64,000 nt of DNA from the NCBI GenBank assembly GCA_963169105.1, contig OY720640.1:112020085-112084084 (forward strand), in the 5' to 3' direction. The stretch comes from Ceriagrion tenellum. Its lineage: Eukaryota > Arthropoda > Insecta > Odonata > Coenagrionidae. A program made the translations under genes and the position numbers. Positions 46,421 through 56,575 of this stretch are shown here, piece after piece. Within the stretch, counting starts at the first letter, position 1; each line of letters opens with the position of its first letter. The notes under the pieces were generated by a model. The model was not told where the DNA came from. It was given only the letters and a program-made list of their open reading frames with translations, and made no database searches.

Positions 46421-48820
46421 AAGGCTACATTAACGCACAATAAAATTCTGCAATACGTAGTTTAGTCATTATGCTTTCTTCTGCAAGTGTTATTCTTCAC
46501 GTTAACAGGCAATATCCCTGATAGTAACTCTCTTTCATTAGTCATTATTAGGCTCTCAACTTGCTGAAAATCAGTTCGTGGCCATCTAATTGTGCCTAAT
46601 AAAACTGAGATGGGAAATTCGAGTCGCCATATAATCGATATCCCCAAAAGTCGTGGTAAATTTGACTTTTAAGCATAGTTTGTGTTCAAATAGGAACCTG
46701 CTGACAAGCTTTAGATATTCATAGCTTAGAAGGACCTGTTCTGCACTGATATGCCGTGTGGAAGAAACAAATCATATCCGAACAGCAGATTCGAATGTTA
46801 GAAAAACTGTTTCTACCACAGTGAATTTTATGTTTTTCAAAACTAAATAATTGTAGCCCAAGTATTACAAATCAAGAAACTTACTAATTTTGACCATTGT
46901 ATAATACTAATAGATCGAAATGATAGGTATTTTTCTTTAGATTAAACCCAATTCCGTCGTGCTTGACAGGGAGTTGCTATAGTAAATAGATAGAAACCTA
47001 TAACCGCTTTGGTCTTACGCAAAATTAATTCAGGGAAAAAGTACGACTGTAGACGCTTTGACCGACAAAATTGGAAAAATGTTTAAAATAGTCTCGGTAT
47101 TGCCAACGTAACAGACTACACTTCTTTGAAAATGGATGAAGAAAAAGGGAAGCCACATTAACCATAGGAAATTCCAGTTATTAGGGAAAAATGAGGGGCA
47201 GTGTTACAACCAAATGGGATAATTAAACCATAAACCTCAATTATGTTCTATAAGTCCCGTTGCTCCTCTAAAAAGGATAATCCTGTTCTGAGGAAAATGA
47301 CGAAATTTGCTTATCTAGAACCACGTCAATGAGCAGCATAACATCTGCCTGCCTTTCTTAACGTTTGTGTGATTTTATATAAAGGACTTAGTTGTATCGG
47401 GGCGAAAGGTGTCAATGGAGTTTTTCAGGATTTTCGAGAAAGCTTCATCAACATTCGGCTTCGACATTACTTTTATGGAATAACTACCCTCTCCACCTCT
47501 TTTTTTACCTCTTCAGCACAGGGGTAGCCTTATGCTCTCTCCAGCGGGGAGAATTGAAGCCTAATTTTGCAGATTTAGCCATGATGTGATTATGAAAACA
47601 TTGGGTAATATTATGCAAAAGCATTAAAATCTGGTGACTTTTGTGGCTGTGTGTGGCATAGTTGTGGATGTATTGAGTTCATGGAGGTTATTAGTGAATA
47701 AAAGGTGCTTGTGGCTGCCTCCAAAATCCGTGCCGTAGTCTCGTGTTTATATCGTAAATTGGTGAGTGCCGCAAGCGACCATCTGTGCGTAAAAAATGGC
47801 ATCGTGCTAAAAAATAAATACGACATCTATACAACTACTAATATTGCTGTCTTTCCCAAAGTTCCTTGGTGTTGAGCGTATTTATCCTCTGCATCAGTCA
47901 ACTGCGTTCGATTGTATGCATACAGCTTTGGTCTTTTTTTTTAAATTTTTTATTATTATTTGTGCATTTTAATGAATGTTCATAGCTGCAAAAGGTTTGA
48001 TAATGAAAAAATGTTGCCTATTTGCCGTAGAGGTCTTTTCACATGGAGTACACTAAATGTTTTGGGCAGCTTTTGCATTTCACTATTACATTTATCATCT
48101 GTAATCTACAGGCCCGTCAAGTTATTTGTGATGAAATATGATCCAATGTGATGGCTAACTAGTTGAAATTCGTGTCCTTTGCCTCTTTTTGTCAGGCCAT
48201 GCTCACAATTAGAATTGGAGAACACGAAATTGTATGCATATGTGATATCCATTACAACGTAGGTACATATGTAATTTATTGAGGACTATTGAAGAATAAG
48301 AAAAAACATTTGCACCCAACAAATTCTATGATGACGATTGAAACTACTGGGAATGCTTAAATCAAAGGAAATTGAGCTCTACAGCCTCTCAAGATAGGAA
48401 AGATTCTCCAATGGCCGTAAAAATGGCACCACTCGTCAAACATGCAACCACACAATACTTACTCTGTTGTTTGCGGGAAAAGGGGATTCCACAGCAGGGA
48501 CCAACCACAGCCTCTCTACCAGAAAACCCTCCTGTGATGGTTTACGGAAATGTTACTTCCTCGCCAGTGACCACCACAGACACACACACACAACCCAGTT
48601 GGGATCCTTTTCGAGGGATAATGGGACCCTGATAAGGATGCCTAGGTTATAACCTGAGATACTTCATAGGGCTAATGGGACCCTACTAAGGATGCCTGGT
48701 CATTACCACAATCACACTCACAAGCACTAAAATCACTCACTCACACACACAGACGGGCCCAACTTCTGGGAAAAATCGCTCAAAAAGAGCGCGGTCAAAA
48801 TATAAACACAAAGACAAACG
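46421..48820. other. Spacer without supported gene
   Basis: No gene recognised. 48,590-48,700 holds an imperfect duplication (GGGATAATGGGACCCTGATA... and GGGCTAATGGGACCCTACTA..., each followed by AGGATGCCT). Short CA-rich runs (ACACACACAC) lie at 48,580 and 48,740. An 86-residue frame at 48,372-48,632 has no motif. Confidence 0.4.
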
Positions 48821-48826
48821 AGGGTG

Positions 48827-48876
48827 AGCATCGGATACGCGTATTTCGACCACAAGCTGGCCCTCTTCAGCGAGCT
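48827..48876 (-). ncRNA. Hammerhead ribozyme candidate (Penelope-type)
   Basis: Read on the minus strand from 48,876: AGCTCG (helix I), CTGAAGA (core, 48,870-48,864, fits CUGANGA), GGGCC-AGCTTGT-GGTC (helix II: G-C, G-U, bulged G, C-G, C-G), GAAA (48,847-48,844), TAC-GC-GTA (helix III with A15.1-U16.1), T, C (cleavage site 48,834), then CGA-T-GCT, which pairs with AGCTCG (six pairs, one bulge). All invariant core positions are present. The very short helix III is typical of hammerheads at Penelope-like element ends, which are thought to act as dimers. No PLE protein lies beside it, so this is a solo terminal fragment. Confidence 0.7.
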
Positions 48877-48954
48877 GAAGGGAACAGCACTTGCAACACG
48901 AGGTCGTAAGTAGATGACTAGCTCATGAGGTGAATGAGATGAGGTTGTAAGTGG

Positions 48955-49190
48955 TTGTAAGTGAATCAGTACCTATCTAAGGCAGCAAAAATCGCCGTGT
49001 ACAAACGTGTACTTCTCCCCACTTTGTTGTATGGTAGTGAAACATGGGTATTTTAGAATAAACATAAGAGTATACTAAACGCCATGGGTATGATTTATTT
49101 GAGGAGTATTTGTGGCAAATGTAGGATAAATTGGGTCAGAAATGAGTGGGTGATTAATGAGTGTAGGTTAGATGCTCCAGTGCTGGACAT
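48955..49190 (+). mobile_element. LINE-C, left half (C-terminal RT region)
   Basis: Reads LSKAAKIAVYKRVLLPTLLY, then GSETWVF, a stop, and MGMIYLRSICGKCRINWVRN ... INECRLDAPVLD. This is the region after the RT domain in several LINE lineages (AKIAVYKAVVLPTLLYGSETW). It is interrupted at 49,190 by the LINE-A copy and resumes at 51,708. Confidence 0.75.
49186..49190. repeat. 5-bp target duplication, left
   Basis: GACAT, repeated at 51,703-51,707 on the other side of LINE-A. Short, but consistent with the reading frame of LINE-C continuing across. Confidence 0.6.
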
Positions 49191-49520
49191 CTACATCTAC
49201 ATCTACGTCATACCCTGCAAGCCACCCAAAGGGTGTGTGGCAGGGGGTGCTTTCGCACCAGGCATGCATTAATGATATGGTAGAACACCGACATTACATT
49301 AAAACCCGCGTACCACACATGCAAAGCGCCAATTACAAATCTAATACCCAAGAAACATTCTATCTCCAATCGTTCTAACATGCAAGGGATACAAAGACTA
49401 CTACTACAGATTCAAAATATCATGCATAAATAAGAACATCATTATTTACATCATGCATAAATAAGAAAGAGGAGAATATAATGAGAAAGATTAACTGCCT
49501 GCCTATTGTCAATACTCGAA

Positions 49521-50324
49521 CTATTCATGACGACGATCACAGCTGTTATGGTCCCGAATGGTACGCGGAAAAAATGACATTTTATACCTATCGGTTCTAC
49601 AATCTAGCTCTCTAATTTTATTGGCGCGATCTAATCTGCCGTAGTACGAAGGGGTTAATAGTATGTTTTTTACGTCATCAGTAAAATGATTTTCCTGAAA
49701 TTTATTTAGGAGGTTAAGCCTATAATTTAATCTACGCTGTGATAGCGATTCCCATCCTAATTCTTCTAACAGTCCAGACACACTAGCCAACTTATCGTAG
49801 CATCGTTTCACAAACCTAGCTCCTCTTCGCTGGACGCGATCTAACTCTGATATCAACCCCGTTTCGTATGGATCCCATACACTAACAGCATATTCCAGAT
49901 GAGGCCTAACGATTGAAAAATAACAACGCTCTTTCACTTTCTCATCACATTTTCCGAGTACTCTCTTGATAAAGCCTAGCTTCCTATATGCTTGACCGCA
50001 TATTTCCCTAATATGTTTTCCCCAAGATAGGTCGTGACTAATTGTGACTCCTAAGTACTTAACAGACTCGGCGTGAATAATTTCTGTATTTTTAATTCTG
50101 TAAGCCCTAACTGGCCAATTTTTCTTTTTCCAAAAGCTGACTGCTACGCACTTTTTTATGTTTAGTTCCATCTGCCACTTTTCGCACCAAGCATGAATAG
50201 CAAGTAGGTCGATTGTTAACGAGTCGCTATCTTCGGAATTGTTAATATCCCTATACACAACCGCGTCGTCTGCGAAGAGTCTAAGCTTACTTTTAACGAC
50301 GTTACTAATATCATTAATGTACAA
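49521..50324 (-). pseudogene. LINE-A RT, C-terminal piece (motif C onward)
   Basis: A 267-residue open frame. Its N-terminus carries YINDI and FADD (residues 17-20), the catalytic Asp pair of reverse transcriptase motif C. Next come the thumb-side blocks VKYLGVTISHDLSWGKHI and RPHLEYAVSVWDPYE, then RRGARFVKRCY and a C-terminal tail (YKMSFFPRTIRDHNSCD) shared by all LINE-A copies. The open reading continues upstream of the first Met in the same frame through GVPQGSVIGPLLF (motif B), so the Met is not a true start. No stop inside. The protein copies LINE RNA into the target site. Confidence 0.85.
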
Positions 50325-50344
50325 GAGAAATAAAAGTGGACCAA

Positions 50345-51679
50345 TTACACTTCCCTGAGGAACACCCGATGTAACGCTGTGTTTGACATGATACCGTCTA
50401 TGACAACCCTTTGTTCCCGCCCATGTAAGAATTGATTAATCCAACTAATAATGTTTTTATCTATTCCATATGCTTCTAGTTTTGAGAGCAACTTAACATG
50501 AGGTACCTTATCAAAAGCTTTCCTAAAATCGAGGAATATCGCGTCAACTTGGACATTATTTTCACCCGAGAGCAAGATGTCATGAACGAAGAGGGCCAAT
50601 TGGGTTTCGCAAGATCTACCCTTTCGAAATCCGTGTTGGTTATTTATTAACAATTCCTCCCTATCTAAATGACTCATAATGGAGCTTACGATTATGTGTT
50701 CGAATACCTTACAGGAAATGGATGTGAGAGAAATAGGCCTATAATTACTAGGGTCTTCCCTGTCGCCGCTTTTGAATATAGGTGTGACATTTGCTACTCT
50801 CCAGTCCTTAGGCACTACATGATCTACTAAAGATTTGGTAAATATTAATTCTAAGTAAGGCGCTATGTCTGATGCCATTGTTTTATATACGCGAGCAGGT
50901 ATTTGATCTGGACCGGGGGATTTGTTGGGGTTAATATTTTTTAGCTGCTGTTCTATGCCGCGACAATTTATAATAATTTCGGGCATACATGTTTGGGAAC
51001 GAACTGGCTGCGGATCGAAAAGATGTGGTGTATAAGTACTGAAAATGCTTTTGAAGAATGAGTTTAACAAATTGGCTTTTTGTAGACTGTTGGTTATCTT
51101 TTCCCCTTTGATATTCTTAAGCGTGTGTACTGTTGATTTATTTCCTTGAGTGTCCCTAACATACGACCAAAATGCCTTGGGATTATCGTTCAATTGTTCT
51201 CCCAGTAATTTACTTTTGAAATCAGCTAACGCCCTTCGGCACGCTTTTTTTGCTAAGAGTTTAGATATTTTGTAATTTTCGGCGACTGTGTATAGTTCTT
51301 CGGAGGATTTGTTAATTTTTGCCCTTTTTAACCTAGCATGACATGTTCTCTGGTGCTTTAATGTTTTTCTAACCTCCGCGTTATACCACCTAGGCTCTGC
51401 ATTGGCTCTTTTCCATTTACTTGGTATGTATTTGCTAACTACTGATCGTGTAACGTTGAGGAAAGTATTCCACAAAACCTCAGTATTACTGTTGATACTT
51501 ATTTTTTGAAAATTAGTAAATGACTTTTGGAACTCTCGTTTCATACCTTCGTAGTCAGCCTTATTATATAAGTAGATTTTTCTTTGTGGATTATGTTTCT
51601 TGATCATGCTCACGGAAAAATTAGCTTTAACTATCTTGTGGTCGCTTATTCCCTTATCCGTACCTATGTTTACAACCAT
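50345..51679 (-). pseudogene. LINE-A endonuclease end plus RT N-terminal part
   Basis: A 444-residue open frame, 5'-truncated. Residues 1-15 carry ISDHKI, the SDH motif at the C-terminal end of an APE-type endonuclease; the rest of that domain is lost. RT motifs start at about residue 253: KSPGPDQIPA, PKDWRVANVTPIFKSGD, NYRPISLTS, NNQHGFRKGRSCETQLAL and VDAIFLDFRKAFDKVPH (motif A, first catalytic Asp). The frame breaks near 50,375-50,385, just before motif B, by an apparent one-base indel, and continues as the downstream piece. That is the only lesion I see in the RT. An active relative may therefore exist in the genome. Confidence 0.85.
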
Positions 51680-51702
51680 GTGTGGAATATTTGTCGCATG
51701 TC

Positions 51703-51930
51703 GACATATATGAATAGAGTGTGCTTCATTGGTTTGGCCATGTTGAGAGAGTGGATGAGATTCGAATAACGAAACAAATATTTAAGGGTGAAGTGAATGT
51801 TGCGAGAGGTAGAGGTAGGCCGAGAAAGTTGTGCTTGAATGTGGTTGAGGAAATTCTTACGAGCAGGAATATTAGGAGTCTTAAAAGTATATTTATATAT
51901 AGAGTAAAGCATAACTACATGTACTAGTCT
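51703..51930 (+). mobile_element. LINE-C, right half
   Basis: Resumes in frame with SVLHWFGHVERVDEIRITKQ, then IFKGEVNVARGRGRPRKLCL, the usual C-terminal block of this LINE group (LRWFGHVERM...GRPRK). The start of this segment repeats GACAT, as at 49,186. Confidence 0.75.
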
Positions 51931-52910
51931 CTTTGTGGAGAGAATTCATGCTGTGAAAACTGCCAAGAAAGCTGGAGGGAAGGGATTTGTATTTCCTGAA
52001 TCAAAAATTGAGCGACAAAATTAAATCTTTCTTAGTTTGAGATAAAATCATATCAAAATCACCCTGCTAAGTAATTACCTAAAAACCTGCAAAAAGGCAT
52101 TACATGTAATACACTCAAAATTAATTTTATTGTGCAATAAAATATATTTAGTTTTCACTTTAAAATTAATGTTTAAATATAATTCCTTTTCAATTTTTCC
52201 CTTGATTGCTTACAACAGCCTTGGATAATTGTATTAAAAAAATGAATCTGTTGCAATGAGATAAACCAACTTGGAAGGAAGATGATAAAACCTAGAAAAT
52301 TGGACAACTAGCACCAAAAGAAGTCAGTCCATCCACGAAATTTAAAGGAGGAAGAAGTAGAATAATCTCCAATAACATTTAAAAATTTATTTCATAAGAC
52401 ATTATACATGTATAGATATATCATCAGTAAAGAAATGGCACTGTTATAACATAAGTATTTAACAAGCCCACGAAACTCATTAAAACATGATGATAATGGA
52501 CTTAGTTGTAACAAACATGGAAATATAGACAACTTCAGCATGTGAATATTAAATATATTGAAGCAACTTTTCTTCATTCTAATACTGAGTTCTGTGACTT
52601 CACATAAAGCAAGAGAGAAGCACAATGTGATGTACAGTAAACTGGAATTCAAGTATGTTGTTTCAGTTCAAGACATTTCAGTAGTGTTCTAAACCTCATC
52701 TTTCATGAAAATGATTCATGATTGAAGGAACAACGAAAACGAAAAAACAAACTTGAGGATGAAAAAAATCTAAAATGCACTTCCAAATTCTACGACTTAA
52801 AGGCTTCTGTCACTGTTATTTTTTCCAACCTTCCACCCACGATTCATAGCGGTTAGGGGTTTCTTTATCACTTTTCACAACCATTCGTCTTCTTTCTTCA
52901 AGCCCCGGTC
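51931..52910. other. AT-rich sequence downstream of the His-rich gene
   Basis: No gene or TE recognised. On the minus strand, an AATAAA at about 52,386-52,391 and AATAAC near 52,818 are possible polyadenylation signals for the His-rich gene. Confidence 0.35.
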
Positions 52911-52922
52911 ACCGTGCAGCGT

Positions 52923-53354
52923 TCATGGCTTCGGTGCAGGCCTGTGTCCCTGAGGTCCACCCTGATGAGGTCCACCCTGATGAGGTCCACCCTGATGAGG
53001 TCCGACCTGATGAGGTCCACCCTGATGAGGTCCACCTCCGGGTGGTCCGTGGTGATGAGGAGGCCTAGTGGTTGGCCTGGGAGTCGTCGTCGTGGCCTTC
53101 GGAGTGGTGTTGTGGCCGTGATGGACGTGGGGCGGCGTGGTCGGAGGTTTTGGAGTCGTGTACCTCGTGGTAGTCGAATGAGGAGGATGCCTGGTAGTCT
53201 TCACCGGGGGCCTGGTGGTCGTAGGTGGCTTCACCGTCGTCCCGTGAGAATGGTGTCCGGGCTTATGGGTGGTGCTCTGAGGCACGGGGTTTGCGACAGC
53301 GATCGCGACCACCACCGCCAGAACGGCAAAGGCCAGCGTACATTTGCTCGTCAT
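52923..53354 (-). CDS. Secreted Thr/Pro/His-rich protein with GGPHQ repeats
   Basis: A 143-residue protein. Residues 1-21 form a classical signal peptide (LAFAVLAVVVAIAVA, cleavage before N22). Residues 27-96 are rich in Thr and Pro (KPPTTTRPP, TTPKPPTTPP, TTTTPRPTTRPP), the composition of mucin-like O-glycosylated segments. Residues about 99-133 contain six near-perfect GGPHQ-type units encoded by a 15-bp tandem repeat. The only Cys lies in the signal peptide, so no disulphides. The high His content suggests metal or pH-sensitive binding; that is inference. A TATA box sits about 100 bp upstream on the same strand. It is a single exon as seen. I do not recognise a named family; extracellular matrix, cuticle or gut-lining roles are possible. 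The long antisense frame is a shadow. Confidence 0.75.
   Translation of the reverse strand: MTSKCTLAFAVLAVVVAIAVANPVPQSTTHKPGHHSHGTTVKPPTTTRPPVKTTRHPPHSTTTRYTTPKPPTTPPHVHHGHNTTPKATTTTPRPTTRPPHHHGPPGGGPHQGGPHQVGPHQGGPHQGGPHQGGPQGHRPAPKP
52950..53036 (-). repeat. 15-bp tandem repeat in the His-rich gene
   Basis: The unit TGATGAGGTCCACCC (plus strand) occurs about five to six times; one unit has a substitution (CCGAC) giving VGPHQ. Length polymorphism between individuals is likely. Confidence 0.9.
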
Positions 53355-53454
53355 CGTGAGTTCCGTCCGGATGATTAATTTGCTACTGTGTAACTGAGTC
53401 GATGTGCTGCACGCGGTACCGGAATATTGTGATGTCGACCGTTTGCGTGTGGTG

Positions 53455-53466
53455 CCTTTTTATACA
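53455..53466 (-). promoter_or_regulatory. TATA box of the His-rich gene
   Basis: The minus strand reads TGTATAAAAAGG. The start site should fall near 53,430, giving a leader of roughly 75 nt before the ATG at 53,354. The leader ends GGAACTCACGATG. Confidence 0.65.
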
Positions 53467-56012
53467 CACGAAACGCCGGCCGGGAGGAGGAAAAAACAGC
53501 AGCTATCACAGCACAGGTGCGGGAGATGGGGCATCATAACGAGTTATCCTCAACCAGATGAAACCAACCTCCATTGGAGGAGTAGGGAAATTCAAGCACA
53601 CCCTTTTCCCCTTTTAAAATCCATCCGCTTCCCCCGTCCCTCCCAAACTCTCCAACCACTCAGGTAGGTCCGAATGGCTCGTTTCGTAATTTTTTTCACT
53701 TCAATTTTTTTCCGCCTGGCAATAGGGGGAGGAAGAACCACTAAATGACGGCCGGGGAGAGGTCAGGAAGAGGTTAGAGGAAAGGGTAGGTGTTCTCTGC
53801 ACCTGAGTTCGGTTTCTGATGGCGGTCATTGATTGGCCGGAAAGAGCGCAAACCTCAAAAAGAGAGAGAGAGGTTGCTGGGAGGAAACTAAAAAAGCAAA
53901 AGCGACCAAGAGGTATCGTTTCAGAAAAGTTGTTCGCGAGCGTGCCCAGAGGGCGGGAAAACCCGAACGACCGCCCCACGTGAATCTCATGAACTGGTTC
54001 TCGGCGACGTAAAATCCTAACACGCGGAGAGAATGTGAAAACGCCTTGTAGTGGCAATCCTGGTAGTGGTATTTCTCTCTTCCTCCCAGTTGGGGACTTA
54101 ATTCCATGAATATTATGAAATATTAAGAAGAAGAAAAAGTACCTCCCTAAAGATTCCAATGAATTTCCAACTCTTTGGCTATACCCTCCAAGATATGTTT
54201 ATCTCTCAGATTATCTCAGATCTACTGACTTCTGTCCCCGTAAGAACGATGCGAGGATTGCCGTGACACATTTACCACAATTCAAGGGCTTTCCACGGCG
54301 TTAATTCGGGCCATGGAAGATGAAAAACGATGAATTTGTAGAAGCATCCAAGGGTCACACGAGCAACAGATTGGACATATTTAACTCCTGGCCGAACTGT
54401 ATGCATTTCTCATCACGAAGATATTTTCGCAATCCGCTGGCAATCTCATTCCTCCCATATCTCTGTCGTTTATTAGGAAATTACATTTATCTCAATTAGT
54501 CCCGCAAATGTTGTGCCTACCATAAAAGGCCTAGATATGAAATTAATACTTAGAGAGATGGGAAGACTTTTTCAACTGATTGAATATTGTGCAGGTTTAT
54601 TTATTTAGTATCATTATGAATTTGTAATGCTGGGTAGATGCCATGTATATACTTTCGGTGACACCCTAGGATAAAATTATTTTTTCCTAAACTCCCTACG
54701 TTCACATTGTTTTCACAACCAGAAGTTTCTTACACGATACTAGTTGTTTTCAACTATTATCATATCGATATTACTATATTACAATTAAAACTGAGCGACA
54801 GAATTATTTTTCATGTAAAAATAATACATTCTGAAACAATGTCTTTATAAATTTGTCGTATAGATTTGTAAAAGAATATTGGGTTAAAAGCTATGAAGTT
54901 TTCCATTTCTGCCATCATTAAAATATGCCAATAATTAATGCCAACTGCCCTTTTTATGGTTTTTTTTTATAAAAAATAAGCAGCGAACTGAACGTCTTTA
55001 GTTTATTAATAGGTCCCGGGAGTGATGGTTATCACAATAAGCAGATTGCTTATGGCAATATTATCCGATTAGAGCATTCGCATATTAGAACTTGTCTTTT
55101 TTTATAAATTCTCAATAACTTTATCAGCACAACATTTATATGTATCCAAAACTAGTACTGACAACTGATTTTTACTCTGCGCCAAAGTTTTAGGAAAAAT
55201 TTTTTCTAACATCATATCGGTACGAAGATTTCAAGGGACCTACGTGAGATTCTGTTTGCGTTCCAAAAACATCAAAAGGGAATAATGCAGAGGTTGAGTT
55301 ATCAAGTATACGTAGGGAAACTCAGTGGCACTTGGTTTAATCATCATCATGACGCAAAGGACATGAAAGCATACGAGAAGTGTGAGATAAAGCTGTCGAG
55401 TATTTATTCACAGGTACCTATGAGATTCTTGCAGTACCGTTTTCCTAACAAAAACTGATTTATTTCTCGGTGAGCAGTAATCTTCAACTGGTAAGTGCCA
55501 CCAAGTTATGCTATAAACAAGCTTTTATAACAACTATATACGCGTTTGACACAACTATAAAGACATATTTTCAAGAAAAAATCCAATTTGATCAGCCGGT
55601 CATGTGAAAGGAGTGATTACTTTGCAGCGCCCAAGAAAAAAAAATCCAAATGAGGAAATGGACTTTCTTCATGAGCCAAATACAACGCCATTCAGCAAGA
55701 AAAATTTATGCTAAAGCCTTTTGGCATATTTTTAAATGGTGTTTAAATAATGGTTAAATAAAAAGATGGACACTAAGCCCTGCGTGAAAAAATACTTTAA
55801 GCATATTGTGTGCCGCACGTCGGCTGGTACTGTAATACTTATGTTACTCACCGGTACATGTGTAAAAGGGAAATATATAAGTGAAAGATGGAGGTATCGT
55901 GATTTGAAGTACCTTTCATGGAGATTAACAGATTAAATACTGCCTCATTTTGAAGCTTTAAAAAGTAATTTTGAAAACGCTTTTTCGCAATGAAAAAAAT
56001 TTAATGTTATAT
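53467..56012. other. Upstream region of the His-rich gene and AT-rich spacer
   Basis: 53,500-54,170 is GC-richer than average with a 152-residue minus-strand frame (53,701-54,159) lacking any motif; I do not call it a gene. The rest is AT-rich and featureless. Confidence 0.35.
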
Positions 56013-56085
56013 AGTGATGGGGATTTGACCCCCAGTTAATTCACATCATACACATGTTTATTGAAAACCAAGCACCCTCAATTTC
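56013..56085 (-). repeat. Possible tRNA-like fragment
   Basis: The minus strand contains GGGGGTCAAATCCCCATCAC (B-box like, self-paired T arm) preceded by AT-rich sequence with a poor A box. Confidence 0.25.
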
Positions 56086-56264
56086 AAAGTCGAACTGACA
56101 TTCTCAAAGAAAAATGTCTTATTTTACCCCAGTTACTATTAATTATGTGCTAGGACTACATTTATTTATTTGAGTTTTCGACCATTTATTTGGTTGGTTT
56201 TTGTACCCTTTTTATCTATCTGGCACAACGTTCCGTATTGGCTACGATAAGTGACCCTCCATCA

Positions 56265-56575
56265 GATTTCTCTTAAATTGCTCATATCGTCTCCCTCTTC
56301 TCATTTCGTTCAGTATTCCTCCCCTCTTCCTTCCTCTTCCACATTTTTCTCCTCTGTATTATTCTCATCAACAATCCTTCTCCATTCAATGCGTCCTCTA
56401 TCCATCTTTTCTGCCTCCGCTGAACCTTCGCCATTAGGGTCCCCTCCTCTCCAACCATATCCAAAACATCCTCGTTCATCTTTCTTGCTACCTCACTTAA
56501 CCCCACCATTCTTCTCCAAACCCACATCTCAAACGTCTGGTGTCTATGTATATCCTCCATTCGTTACGACCTATC
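56265..56575 (-). mobile_element. LINE-B C-terminal fragment, open frame
   Basis: A 92-residue minus-strand frame: QTFEMWVWRRM, NEDVLDMVGEEGTLMAKVQR, QKRWIEDALNGEGLLMRIIQ. This is the C-terminal block of LINE-B in nearly intact form (compare AFEIWV ... NEEVL ... VGEERKLL near 3.55 kb). 5' and 3' parts are missing. Confidence 0.7.

Larger units (their letters stand above)
49191..51702 (-). mobile_element. LINE-A, best-preserved copy, nested in LINE-C
   Basis: Minus-strand element of 2.5 kb: 3' tail of CTACAT repeats (49,191-49,205), terminal hairpin CCCTGCAAGCCACCC/GGGTGTGTGGCAGGG, 3' UTR to about 49,520, then the RT reading frame in two pieces. The 5' end is cut inside the endonuclease domain. 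It is inserted in opposite orientation into LINE-C with a GACAT duplication. Confidence 0.9.

Noticed and set aside
48372..48652. Thr/Pro-containing frames near the CA-rich repeats
   Set aside because: Created by ACACAC runs and duplicated sequence; no signal peptide, domain or splice support.
52914..53378. 154-residue plus-strand frame opposite the His-rich gene
   Set aside because: It is the antisense shadow of the 15-bp repeat (LMRST units). The minus frame has a signal peptide, a TATA box and a sensible composition.
53701..54159. 152-residue minus-strand frame
   Set aside because: No recognised domain, and a second frame of similar length overlaps it. Low-complexity starts and GC-rich DNA explain the openness.
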